64,000 bases of DNA from positions 62,001 to 126,000 of the forward strand of contig JAOAIJ010000022.1 of the NCBI GenBank assembly GCA_026414765.1, given 5' to 3'. Position numbers and translations under genes: made by a program. The notes beneath the pieces are model-generated. The model had not been told where the DNA came from and did not search any database. It was given only the letters and a program-made list of their open reading frames with translations. This DNA comes from Clostridia bacterium (GTDB lineage: Bacteria > Bacillota > Clostridia > Acetivibrionales > DSM-27016). Below are positions 1-7,841 of the stretch, one piece after another (within the stretch, counting starts at the first letter, position 1; each line of letters starts with the position of its first letter).

Positions 1-456
1 CTAAATGATGATGAAGTTCAAAAAATCGTAATTGATGCATTTGAAAGCGTCCCTCTTGCCGCAGGTGCAAACATACATATGGGTTCGAAGGCGAGTGAAA
101 ACGAACGTATAATGTCAGATATACTAGATATAATCAAAATAAAAGGAGTTTATTTTCTCGACAGCAAAACCAGCAGCAAGGATATTGCACGCAAGATAGC
201 TGAGTCTAAAGGTGTTTTGTTTTTTGAACGTGATGTTTTTCTTGATGGTACTCAGTCAAAAGATTTTATAAAAAAGCGCTTGAAGCAAGCAGGGGAAATT
301 GCTTTAAAACGTGGATATTCAATTGCTATCGGACATGTAGGAACTGAAGGTGGAAAAGTAACTGCAGATGCAATCCTAGAAACACTTTCTTGGTTTGATG
401 ATCACAATATTGAGCTTGTTTATGTTTCAGAGCTTTTTAGCAGTTCCGTCAAATAA
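1..456 (+). CDS. Divergent polysaccharide deacetylase, 3' part
   Basis: Only the last 151 codons are present; the frame is open to the left edge, so the true start lies outside. The stretch ANIHMGS at visible residues 23-29 matches the NHMGS signature of the divergent polysaccharide deacetylase family (NodB-like barrel, PF04748). The C-terminal pattern, with GHVG near residue 113 followed by a strand ending VYVSEL, also fits the end of that barrel. Members are thought to act on envelope or secreted polysaccharide, but the substrate here is unknown and the N-terminal signal region is not visible. No clear terminator follows within the next 100 bases. Confidence 0.75.
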   Translation, partial: LNDDEVQKIVIDAFESVPLAAGANIHMGSKASENERIMSDILDIIKIKGVYFLDSKTSSKDIARKIAESKGVLFFERDVFLDGTQSKDFIKKRLKQAGEIALKRGYSIAIGHVGTEGGKVTADAILETLSWFDDHNIELVYVSELFSSSVK

Positions 457-571
457 TATATAAACCATCTTGTTGCATTGGCTGATTATACTACGAGTTT
501 CATTCTAATAGCATATATTAAGATATTTTATTTTTTTATTGTATGGATATACTATTTCTGAGGTGATTTAC

Positions 572-1204
572 TTGTCAAAGGGCAAACTTTTAGAAAATCT
601 ATTATTTAAAGATATCAGCATTTCTTTGAAGCATGTTTTGGATAATTCAAAGGCTGATAGTGGTGGTGAAAGGGATATAAATTTTTTAAACTATCTTGTT
701 GAAAACAAGCTGGTTATTATGTCTGAAGCAGTGTTGAAACGCTCTGCTACGGATATCGTAGAGGAATACTATCTTGAAAGATATAAAAAAATGAATTATG
801 AAAGTGACAGGCACTTTCTATGCAGGACAGTAATACAGGATGAACTGCAAAAGCTTGGTATTAAGACCCTGAGCGATATAGAAGCAGGTAATTTTGACAT
901 TTTACGCTCAAGCAGCAACTATGATATCGTCCTGGAAGATTTCAGCGCAATAATAGATGTCGGTCTTACTCCGGCAAGAAACTATTTCAGAGGCTTGACT
1001 GATTTAAAGGTAAAACATTACCTTCTGACCTCCTACTTTGATGACTATATGGATGATATCATTTTCAGTGTATTTTCCAGAAGTAATGATAATGATTTCC
1101 TTGAAGCAGTCAGGGATTATCAGGAGGGTTTTAAACTTTATACACCACAGCAGCAGCAAAGAGGTGATGAAAGAATGTACTATAATCATCCTGAAATCCA
1201 GTAA
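572..1204 (+). CDS. Unrecognised 210-residue protein
   Basis: I do not recognise the family. The frame opens at a TTG at 539, but a second TTG at 572 is preceded by a clear AGGTGA ribosome site (561-566) and is the preferred start, giving the N-terminus M-SKGKLLENLL. The product is soluble-looking, mixed charge, with no signal peptide or membrane segment. The C-terminus carries a short Gln run (PQQQQ) and an acidic, aromatic central region. It lies between the deacetylase end and a gene with its own promoter, so it may be the last gene of a short unit. Confidence 0.55.
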   Translation: MSKGKLLENLLFKDISISLKHVLDNSKADSGGERDINFLNYLVENKLVIMSEAVLKRSATDIVEEYYLERYKKMNYESDRHFLCRTVIQDELQKLGIKTLSDIEAGNFDILRSSSNYDIVLEDFSAIIDVGLTPARNYFRGLTDLKVKHYLLTSYFDDYMDDIIFSVFSRSNDNDFLEAVRDYQEGFKLYTPQQQQRGDERMYYNHPEIQ

Positions 1205-1208
1205 AATG

Positions 1209-1238
1209 TTGTTTTACTTCCCGGATTGTTGGTATAAT
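1209..1238 (+). promoter_or_regulatory. Sigma-A promoter with extended -10, for the 110-residue gene
   Basis: A perfect TATAAT (1233-1238) is preceded by TGG, forming an extended -10 element. The upstream hexamer TTGTTT (1209-1214) with an 18-base spacer is a weak -35. The predicted transcription start is about 50 bases before the gene that starts at 1298. Confidence 0.6.
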
Positions 1239-1297
1239 ACCTAATATAAATTCAAATCTGAATGTAGATAAGGGAATTTTGAACAGGAGGGTATTAT

Positions 1298-1630
1298 ATG
1301 TTTTATCATATCAGATTTCAGACAGGAGAAACTTTAGATATTATCAAGGAAATGAAAAAAGGTAATATTCCATGTATGGATGTTGCTGATTCAGATGAAT
1401 TGAACTGGTTTATTTCTCAATTGGAGAAACACGGCATATACAAGGTAGAAGGAATTCCTTATGATAAAAACGCGAGGGATAGGATAAACGAACCGGAATT
1501 TGAATTCAGAATAGCATTTTCAGACAAGCCACTCACATCTGAAAATGCTGCTGAAGAGGGATTAATGTATATTGATTTTTATTTTGAGCCATTTATTGAA
1601 GAAACTTATGATCCTGTAGGCGAGATGTAG
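1298..1630 (+). CDS. Unrecognised acidic 110-residue protein
   Basis: I do not recognise the family. The start ATG follows a strong ACAGGAGG ribosome site at 1282-1289. The protein is acidic and soluble, with no signal peptide, membrane segment or metal motif. Its C-terminal third reads like a compact alpha/beta domain with the aromatic stretch MYIDFYFEPF. It is a single-gene unit: an extended -10 promoter lies upstream and a strong terminator directly downstream. That isolation, together with good codon use and start signals, supports a real gene. Confidence 0.65.
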   Translation: MFYHIRFQTGETLDIIKEMKKGNIPCMDVADSDELNWFISQLEKHGIYKVEGIPYDKNARDRINEPEFEFRIAFSDKPLTSENAAEEGLMYIDFYFEPFIEETYDPVGEM

Positions 1631-1641
1631 AGGTTTTATTC

Positions 1642-1676
1642 AACAAGACGTCAGTACATGCTGACGTCTTGTTTTT
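1642..1676 (+). terminator. Rho-independent terminator after the 110-residue gene
   Basis: A perfect 13-bp stem (AACAAGACGTCAG at 1642-1654 with its complement at 1661-1673) closes a 6-base loop and runs into TTTTTT. It starts 12 bases after the stop codon at 1630. Confidence 0.9.
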
Positions 1677-1716
1677 TAGTGTTACATTATTTGAAAAAAA
1701 TTAGTTAAGTATTTGT

Positions 1717-4179
1717 TCAGCTGCGGCTGATTTCTCTTATTTTATTCACGTATATATTACTCAATTCCTCTGCGAACTCTGCATTATAGCTCTCACTTAT
1801 GACTCTGCACATAGGTTCTTCCGCGTCAGGAAGTACCAGTACCCATCCCTGATCCTGATATACTTTTACTCCTTCTAGTGTTTCTATACTATTAACGTTT
1901 TCATCCTGTATTATTTGTCTGATTACTTTTCCTTTAGCATCCCACGGACATTCTACTTCCCTTTTGTTTATATAGAAATCCGGTATCATATCTACTAGGT
2001 CAGACAGTCTGTAATCATTTTGTGCCATAAAGTCGAGAATTCTTACCAAGCCGGCCATTGCATCAAAATGCATGGTAAACTGATCAAGCATCTCTTCCTT
2101 TATTTCATTACCGAGTATTTTTCCCATCAAATCCTGTGAAGATGTTTTTGTCCTCAGCACTTTCCCATTATTTTCATTGGCAATCTTCTCCACAACGTGA
2201 CTGGCCGAAATTGGTACAACTACTGTCCCTCCGTTCATAGTCTTAAAAAAGATAATGGAAATCAAGGCTATAAACATATCTTCAGTTATAATCCTGCCTT
2301 TATTATCTACAAGCATCATCTTTTCTGATGTATCTTCTATAGAAACGCCTAAATCATAATTCTCCATTTTTATATGACTTGTAAAGAATTTCACATCACC
2401 GGATGTCATACTCTGTCTCATAGTTTTAGTATTCATTAGTTTAAGAGTTAAAGTTTCTACTTCACAACCTATATCACCTAATAGCTCCTTCATTGTATCC
2501 AAAATGAACTTTGATCTTGAATTTAGTGCTACTTTGTATTTCAATTTTTTTGTTTTCATGTTGTTAATAATATTTCTTAAATAAAATTTACTGTAATCTG
2601 GTATCTGTACTACTTCTTTTATACAATCGCCTTCGCATCTGCTGAAATCTTCCCTTAAAAATGCATTTTCAATTTTTCTCTCTACACCCCTGTCAATATT
2701 ACTCCCGTTTCTATCAAGGAAATCCACAAACAATCTAGCTACATCTTCAGTGGAAGTACTGATATGGATACCTCCATCAACTTTATAAAATCTTATTGCA
2801 GATCTTGTGACCGGCAACAACATCTTACCAAAATCAAAAACTTCGATACCAGCTGACAGTAAACCAGATATGAAGGAAATTTTTAGCATTTGTGCAGCCT
2901 TTGAGTCATCACAGCTTATTCCTATCTTTGCTTTGCCTTTGAAAGTCGCGCCATAGGCAGCTCCCAGCTTAGAAGCGTATTCCGGAGTAATGTCTACGTT
3001 TATTTCTCCTGCTATTCCCCTGTTCCCAAATATAACCCTAGTAAATTTTGAACCCCACACCAGATTTGAGTTTACTTCAACACCTGCATCTATCAGCTTG
3101 TTTGGCCAAACTTTTGTATTAGGCTTTAATATTGCATTTTCCTTGACAACAGTATCATCACCTATGACTGAATTCTCAAATGTAGATACATTGTCACGCA
3201 AATGTACCTTGTCACATATTATGCTGCCCCTTAATTGAACATTATTGTCTATGATACAATTTTTCCATATAATGCTTCTCTTAATTCCACTCCTTGCATC
3301 AATAATACTGGAATCACCTACGATTGAATAACTCCCTACGAGCGCTCCACCCTTAATTTTTGCATCTTTTCCAATAATACACGGTCCTTCAATAATTGCA
3401 CTCTCATCAAACTCGGCACCATCATCAATCCATACTTTGTTTTTTATTTCCTTTCCGGGGATGTTAACTTTTACACGACCTTCCAATATATCCGTATGAG
3501 CCTGATGGTATGCTCTTAGATCTCCGATATCACACCAATAATCTTCCGTGATGAAACCATACATAGGCTTTTTATCTTTAAGGAGAGCCGGAAACAGATC
3601 TTTACTGAAATCAAAAATCTCATCCTTGTTAAAGTACTTTAATACCTCCGGTGAAAGCAAGTATATTCCTGTATTCACTGTATCACTGAATACCTCTCCC
3701 CAGCTGGGCTTTTCCAAGAACCTGGTAATCCTTCCGTCTTTATCTGTGACAACAACGCCGTATTCCAGTGGAATATCAACTCTCTTCAGAACCAGTGTCG
3801 CCATAGAACCCTTTTGTATATGAAAGTCTATAGCCTTGCTCAAATCAATATCTGTAAGCGCGTCACCGCTTATAACCACAAACGTATCATTCAAAAATTC
3901 TTCAGCGTTCTTTACACTTCCTGCTGTACCCAGAGGAGTTTTTTCGGTGTAATACTCTATACTAACTCCATAATCCTTACCGTCTTGGAAATAGTCTTTG
4001 ATAAGATCCGGCATGTACTGTAATGTTACGGCAATTTCCTTGAGGTTGTGTTTCTTAAGCAGCTCGATAATATGTTCCATTACAGGTTTATTGACAACAG
4101 GTACCATAGGTTTTGGCCTGTTACAAGTAAGCGGTCTTAGTCTTGTGCCTTCTCCTCCAGCCATGATAACAGCTTTCAT
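1717..4179 (-). CDS. Sugar-1-phosphate nucleotidyltransferase fused to a degenerate phosphohexomutase
   Basis: An 820-residue fusion. Residues 1-235 are a nucleotidyltransferase with the canonical [12 protein letters not shown] loop, a GDALTDIDL metal/substrate motif near 110 and the EKP motif near 160. Residues 245-375 are left-handed beta-helix hexapeptide repeats. Residues 380-820 align in layout with phosphomannomutase/phosphoglucomutase. Such fusions are usually called mannose-1-phosphate guanylyltransferases and supply NDP-sugars for envelope polysaccharide. The ATG at 4179 is chosen over the one nine bases earlier because AAAGGA then sits eight bases upstream. In the mutase half the catalytic TASHNP-type serine loop reads HISTSTED (around 467-475) and the metal loop DGDxDR reads IEDTSEK (around 616), so that half is probably not catalytic. 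Substrate specificity is not established. Confidence 0.85.
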   Translation of the reverse strand: MKAVIMAGGEGTRLRPLTCNRPKPMVPVVNKPVMEHIIELLKKHNLKEIAVTLQYMPDLIKDYFQDGKDYGVSIEYYTEKTPLGTAGSVKNAEEFLNDTFVVISGDALTDIDLSKAIDFHIQKGSMATLVLKRVDIPLEYGVVVTDKDGRITRFLEKPSWGEVFSDTVNTGIYLLSPEVLKYFNKDEIFDFSKDLFPALLKDKKPMYGFITEDYWCDIGDLRAYHQAHTDILEGRVKVNIPGKEIKNKVWIDDGAEFDESAIIEGPCIIGKDAKIKGGALVGSYSIVGDSSIIDARSGIKRSIIWKNCIIDNNVQLRGSIICDKVHLRDNVSTFENSVIGDDTVVKENAILKPNTKVWPNKLIDAGVEVNSNLVWGSKFTRVIFGNRGIAGEINVDITPEYASKLGAAYGATFKGKAKIGISCDDSKAAQMLKISFISGLLSAGIEVFDFGKMLLPVTRSAIRFYKVDGGIHISTSTEDVARLFVDFLDRNGSNIDRGVERKIENAFLREDFSRCEGDCIKEVVQIPDYSKFYLRNIINNMKTKKLKYKVALNSRSKFILDTMKELLGDIGCEVETLTLKLMNTKTMRQSMTSGDVKFFTSHIKMENYDLGVSIEDTSEKMMLVDNKGRIITEDMFIALISIIFFKTMNGGTVVVPISASHVVEKIANENNGKVLRTKTSSQDLMGKILGNEIKEEMLDQFTMHFDAMAGLVRILDFMAQNDYRLSDLVDMIPDFYINKREVECPWDAKGKVIRQIIQDENVNSIETLEGVKVYQDQGWVLVLPDAEEPMCRVISESYNAEFAEELSNIYVNKIREISRS

Positions 4180-4642
4180 CTGCTTCATCCTTTCGTAATT
4201 TTTTCAAAAGAGTAGGAATTATCCCATTAGAAAACAATACTTCCTGTCCAGGAAGCTTTAAAACAAAACAATTTTTCATTAATAAAAGTTTTTGTAATCT
4301 AATCAGCTTTAATTCATTAAATTTTTTTCATCCCTAAAAATATTAACCACTAAAGTATTGTGATAGCATCTGCTAAATGTTGGATATTCGATTATATACA
4401 TACTCCTTATCCTTATATTGCATATAGACATATTTCAAACCTATTAATTACAGTTTTACTTCATTTACGTTCGTATTTTTTAAAAATTCATGTCTATAAT
4501 AAGACTAAATAAATATTGTTATTTAAATATCTTATTTGATAGCAAATTATAGTATATCCCTTTTTAGTAGTTTTTAATTCTAAAAGAAATACTGTTTTAT
4601 AAAAGATCTAAATGCTTATTGATTATAAAGGAGGAATATATA
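4180..4642. other. AT-rich divergent intergenic region
   Basis: This separates the nucleotidyltransferase gene (leftward) from the carbohydrate-binding gene (rightward). It must hold promoters for both, but I see no convincing -35/-10 pair. The only clear structure is a palindrome at 4240-4255 (CTTCCTG-TC-CAGGAAG), 61 bases upstream of the leftward start. Its 2-base centre is too tight for an RNA hairpin, so an operator is more likely than a terminator. Confidence 0.4.
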
Positions 4643-4981
4643 ATGCCAAGAGCAAAAAAGATTGCAAACACAGCAAGCAGTAGTGAATATATGTCTAACG
4701 GGGTAATTATAAGTCCCTCAATTCCTTCTCCAGGTGATGAAATTACTGTCATGTATGACGGGATATTATCCAAAAGCGGGGCAAACCATATTTTTGCTCA
4801 TATCGGATATGGTAGTATGTGGGATGACAGAGCGTATTACAGAATGGAAAAAACAACTACAGGCTTTGAAGCCTCAGTGTCTGTAAGTGAAGCTGACACT
4901 ATGAATATATGTTTCAAGGATTGTGCAAACAATTGGGACAACAATTCTGGAAAAAACTATAGCTTTGATATCAGTAAATAA
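4643..4981 (+). CDS. Free-standing CBM25-like starch/glycogen-binding module
   Basis: A 112-residue protein made of one carbohydrate-binding domain. The region from residue 25 to the end, with HIFAHIGYGSMW near 52-63, then an MEKTTTGF strand and a final CFKDCANNWDNN loop, has the layout of family 25/26 starch-binding modules (conserved H-x-G, W, F-x-D and WDNN positions). The start follows AAAGGAGG at 4627-4634; an in-frame TTG 24 bases earlier overlaps this site and is rejected. No signal peptide, catalytic domain or anchor is present, so it would be cytoplasmic. It could bind glycogen or a storage glucan. The family assignment is by pattern only. Confidence 0.7.
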   Translation: MPRAKKIANTASSSEYMSNGVIISPSIPSPGDEITVMYDGILSKSGANHIFAHIGYGSMWDDRAYYRMEKTTTGFEASVSVSEADTMNICFKDCANNWDNNSGKNYSFDISK

Positions 4982-4988
4982 TTCTTTA

Positions 4989-5022
4989 ATGGGTATGTAT
5001 ACCTTCACATACCCATTTCCTT
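4989..5022 (+). terminator. Terminator after the carbohydrate-binding gene
   Basis: A perfect 10-bp stem (ATGGGTATGT at 4989-4998 with its complement at 5007-5016) and an 8-base loop, followed by TTCCTTCC. The U-tract is imperfect. It starts eight bases after the stop codon. Confidence 0.65.
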
Positions 5023-5120
5023 CCTACTTGAGTACAGTTTGTTCTTGGGGTAATATTGCTGGTAATTTGAGTATTAAGTCCTATTTTGGTACTATAATTA
5101 TTGACTTTCGTCCGTAAATA

Positions 5121-5149
5121 TTGTAAATTTTATACAGCTATGATATAAT
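5121..5149 (+). promoter_or_regulatory. Sigma-A promoter for the 89-residue gene
   Basis: TTGTAA (5121-5126), a 17-base spacer and a perfect TATAAT (5144-5149) with an upstream TG making an extended -10. The predicted start is near 5156, leaving a leader of about 70 bases. That leader contains a TAGG/CCTA pair and repeats of CTTTAG (5164-5195). Confidence 0.65.
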
Positions 5150-5225
5150 TTATGAGTCATAGGTCTTTAGTCCTAATCTTTAGTGCTTTAGCCCCATAAT
5201 TAAATAGTAACTGTGAGGATTCAAT

Positions 5226-5495
5226 ATGCTAAAAGATGCTTTAATTGAGTGTACAATTACAATGCTGAATTTATTGATTAATCAATATGAAGCCGGTAAT
5301 CTAAGCTATAATGATTTTTTGAAGAATATAAGAATAAAAAAGGTGTTTCTTGAAGAACAAATAAATGAAATTAATTCGGTAGAGGATAAAACTTCTGTAG
5401 AGAACATGCTCAAACGTCTGAGGGAAATATCAAAAGGTAAATCCGTACATTTGAACTTTTCCAGCAGCCCTGGCTCAACTACTGTCATCATGTGA
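5226..5495 (+). CDS. Unrecognised helical 89-residue protein
   Basis: I do not recognise the family. The first 70 residues are predicted to be mostly helical and charged, with leucine and isoleucine spacing typical of a small helical bundle. The tail from residue 75 is Ser/Gly-rich and ends in a hydrophobic TVIM. There is no signal peptide. A GTGAGGA ribosome site precedes the ATG, and a good sigma-A promoter lies about 75 bases upstream. It is a monocistronic unit facing the small minus-strand gene at 5600-5734. Confidence 0.5.
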   Translation: MLKDALIECTITMLNLLINQYEAGNLSYNDFLKNIRIKKVFLEEQINEINSVEDKTSVENMLKRLREISKGKSVHLNFSSSPGSTTVIM

Positions 5496-5575
5496 TTCCG
5501 TATCTTTAGTCGGAATAAAGTATCATTGATAATTACCATTTATTTACATGCCAAGAACTTAATATGTACTATAGC

Positions 5576-5600
5576 AAAAAAGGAGGTTTAACCTCCTTTT
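5576..5600 (-). terminator. Hairpin terminator between convergent small genes
   Basis: An 11-bp self-complementary arm pair (5578-5588 with 5590-5600). Read on the minus strand it ends in TTTTTT, directly after the stop codon of the 44-residue gene. On the plus strand it ends in TTTT and may also stop the 89-residue gene's transcript. Confidence 0.7.
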
Positions 5601-5734
5601 CAGCAATTGTCTTTACATCCGAAGCCGCCTAAAAATCCAGGGCAGCAAAGACAAATAATGATAATAATGATTATTACCCAAAATATCCAGTCATTTCCGC
5701 ATCCAAAAATTCCAAATCCTCTTTCATCACCCAT
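5600..5734 (-). CDS. 44-residue Gly/Cys-rich membrane miniprotein
   Basis: The reading frame of 44 codons starts at an ATG preceded by GGGAAGGGG (seven-base spacing). The N-terminus is glycine- and aromatic-rich, with GFGIFGCG at residues 6-13. A hydrophobic segment with a run of seven isoleucines follows, then a CLCC cluster, a second glycine-rich stretch and the C-terminus KDNC. This resembles the short glycine-rich, single-helix sporulation-associated proteins of the YjcZ type, but homology is not proven. A terminator follows immediately, which supports expression. Function unknown. Confidence 0.6.
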   Translation of the reverse strand: MGDERGFGIFGCGNDWIFWVIIIIIIICLCCPGFLGGFGCKDNC

Positions 5735-5935
5735 AAAAATACCCCTTCCCTTATTACAAGATGAAAAAATACTATCTAGGATATAGTATTCGGAGGTAAT
5801 AATTTTTGTTACACTGACTTGGAATTTTCATTTAAGTAATTGTTTTTTAGCAATCGTTATAATCAATTCATTTATTGCTTCTTAGTTTATGATATGTATG
5901 CTCTGGTTATTATGTTACTGAATTAACTGCCAACA

Positions 5936-6121
5936 TTACCAGCTTGCTTTTCTGATTCCGGGTATCTGCCCTTTATATGCCAACTCTCTGAAGCACAATC
6001 TGCAAATTCCATATTTTCTCATATATGCATGTGGCCTTCCACATAATTTGCATCTGTTATGGATTCTTACTTTGTATTTAGGAATTCTTTGTTGTTTTAC
6101 CACTAAAGATCTTTTTGCCAT
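5936..6121 (-). CDS. rpsN: 30S ribosomal protein S14, type Z (zinc-binding)
   Basis: A 61-residue S14 of the short zinc-ribbon class. It has the CKLC and CRLC cysteine pairs (residues 24-27 and 40-43) and the family's C-terminal block ending [11 protein letters not shown]. The ATG at 6121 has AGAGAGGT upstream; a frame extension to 6175 is rejected because it adds a non-conserved hydrophobic tail ahead of the standard MAKRS start. S14 binds the head of the 30S subunit. The gene stands alone, not in the S10/spc ribosomal operon where the principal copy of this class usually lies, so it may be a second copy. Residues 13-23 ([11 protein letters not shown]) look diverged from the usual KPKFSTRAYTR-like stretch. 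Confidence 0.95.
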   Translation of the reverse strand: MAKRSLVVKQQRIPKYKVRIHNRCKLCGRPHAYMRKYGICRLCFRELAYKGQIPGIRKASW

Positions 6122-6225
6122 CGGGATTACCTCTCTTTTGCATAAAATAAACAATATAACTTTAGTTATTATCAATTTTGAATTATCTATTCAGGTTTAT
6201 GTAAAAGAATAAAAATAGATAAAAA

Positions 6226-6251
6226 TAAAGAGCCAGGATAAGGCTCAAGAT
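6226..6251 (-). terminator. Possible terminator of the ger operon
   Basis: On the minus strand GAGCC, a 7-base loop and GGCTC (6230-6246) are followed by TTTATTTTTATC. The stem is only five pairs, so the call is weak; its position after the last ger-operon ORF supports it. Confidence 0.4.
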
Positions 6252-6364
6252 GAATTTATGATTTCCTATATGGCAATTATTTATTCCCATAATTTCTTCG
6301 TTTAAAACATTTTATTAATATATTTCATTTATTTATTTCACATTATTTCAAAGTAATAACCAGT

Positions 6365-6523
6365 TTATCTAAAAAGTATAACACTTACAGGCAGCCCAAT
6401 TGAGGCCAATGCCATGATTACTGCTCCGATTGAAGCCCTCTTGCTGTTTTTCCATACATACTTCGCGTAGCTGAAAAGGTAAAGCGACGGGATAATTATA
6501 GTTATAATAACTATATACTTCAC
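6365..6523 (-). CDS. 52-residue two-helix membrane protein, candidate GerD-type receptor subunit
   Basis: A short frame starting with GTG at 6523. Its ribosome site AAAGGAGG lies inside the last codons of gerC, whose stop is four bases upstream of the GTG, so the two are translationally linked. The product has two hydrophobic helices (about residues 3-20 and 31-50) joined by a basic turn, YVWKNSKR. Small two-helix D subunits that modulate germinant receptors are known to be encoded next to gerA-type operons in Bacillus. Size, topology and position fit that role, but there is no sequence evidence beyond this. Confidence 0.65.
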   Translation of the reverse strand: MKYIVIITIIIPSLYLFSYAKYVWKNSKRASIGAVIMALASIGLPVSVILFR

Positions 6524-6526
6524 TTT

Positions 6527-7813
6527 TCACTTTCCTCCTTTTTCATCATTTTTATCTGATGCAGAGTATATTTCTGAACTTTTCAGCATGGTGCCCATAC
6601 GTCTGATCTTGAATTCAACCTCCGAATTCACCTGTGCATCCTTGAAGTTCTTTAGCCAGTTATATTCCTCCCATTCCTGAATCGTCGCAAAATGTACGGC
6701 AGCATTATAGCCAAACCTGAAAACATCGGTATTCAATTCCTGGCACTTCTTTATTGTTTTGTCAAGCCGGCTTTTTATCAGTGAACTAACTACACTCTCC
6801 AAATCATTTTTCTTTTCCCCGCTTTCATAATCAAAAGTACTTTGGACTGCTGTAATATCCCCTTCCAAAAATACTTTTACGTCTACTGTTGCCTTATCTT
6901 CATTAAAAAATACTTTGATCTTCGGACTTTTTTGTCTGCGGATGTTCATTGTTATTACACTATCGGGCCTATTTGGATCTTTTATTGCAAAAAAACCCTT
7001 CCTGAATTCATCCCTAGCCATCATCATCACCCTTGTTTCATCGCCATTCAATTCCCCTACCATTTTTCCTCCGTCAAATACAGCAGTACCCATAAATTCC
7101 ACTTTAGCTCCTCCGCTGCGGACAAGTTCACCGGCATAATAATCTCCTCCGGTTCTGACTGGAACACCTCCAGTCCCTTCCCCTTCCTTGAATTTGCCTC
7201 CTTTGTTTACTGCAGCAAGTATAGCGATTGCCTGACTATAAGGTGTTTTAGCATCATTCAGTACATTACCGTATACTACGTTACTGAAAAAACCCGTATT
7301 CCTGGATTGGTCCATCAAGTTTTCCTGCTTTTTTGTCAAGGAAGAGCTTACGGCCGTTTTATTTTCCTTTAGAAATTCGCTTGCCGATCCCTTTGTTACT
7401 ATAAAGTAAATTTCCCTTCTCAGCTGCCTTCCCCTGATTAGAGCATTTATATAGCCATCTATACCTTCCCTTGCCAGACTTTCGGAAAATACAAGAAACT
7501 TTGTATGCATATAGTTGATTTGTCTGGATAAAAAGGTATTTATCATATCTACCCCTGCATAAAAAGAAGGACAGTCAATAGTTATAGTTTCTACTTCTCC
7601 CTGCCCCCCCTGACTTTCACCGGACTGTCCGCCTCCTTTTGCAGCCTTCATGGTAGGTACTTGTACAGTTAACCTGAGTTTGTCGGCAGTACCTTTTTCT
7701 ATTCCAATACTGTATACATAAGCCCACTCTGTGACCTCTTGTGCATCAAAACACCCTGACAGTGTAATACATATATAAAATAACATCAGTATAAGGCAAA
7801 TTGTTTTCTTCAT
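6527..7813 (-). CDS. Spore germination lipoprotein, GerC family
   Basis: A 428-residue Ger(x)C protein. It begins with a lipoprotein signal whose lipobox LSGC places the lipidated cysteine at residue 21, followed by the family's EVTEWAYVYSIGIEKG start. The C-terminal GerC domain (about 215-410) is complete. It is the C subunit of a germinant receptor, anchored to the outer face of the spore inner membrane together with the GerA- and GerB-type subunits encoded upstream. A Gly/Gln-rich insert lies near residues 58-72. The ATG has a GAGGAGG site, and the gap from gerB is 28 bases. Confidence 0.95.
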   Translation of the reverse strand: MKKTICLILMLFYICITLSGCFDAQEVTEWAYVYSIGIEKGTADKLRLTVQVPTMKAAKGGGQSGESQGGQGEVETITIDCPSFYAGVDMINTFLSRQINYMHTKFLVFSESLAREGIDGYINALIRGRQLRREIYFIVTKGSASEFLKENKTAVSSSLTKKQENLMDQSRNTGFFSNVVYGNVLNDAKTPYSQAIAILAAVNKGGKFKEGEGTGGVPVRTGGDYYAGELVRSGGAKVEFMGTAVFDGGKMVGELNGDETRVMMMARDEFRKGFFAIKDPNRPDSVITMNIRRQKSPKIKVFFNEDKATVDVKVFLEGDITAVQSTFDYESGEKKNDLESVVSSLIKSRLDKTIKKCQELNTDVFRFGYNAAVHFATIQEWEEYNWLKNFKDAQVNSEVEFKIRRMGTMLKSSEIYSASDKNDEKGGK

Positions 7814-7841
7814 TTACTTTCCTCCTCACTGTCCCTACAAA

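Noticed and set aside
6842-7372. Long open frame (176 codons) on the plus strand
   Set aside because: It lies wholly inside gerC on the other strand, has no ribosome site and a biased composition; a frame shadow.
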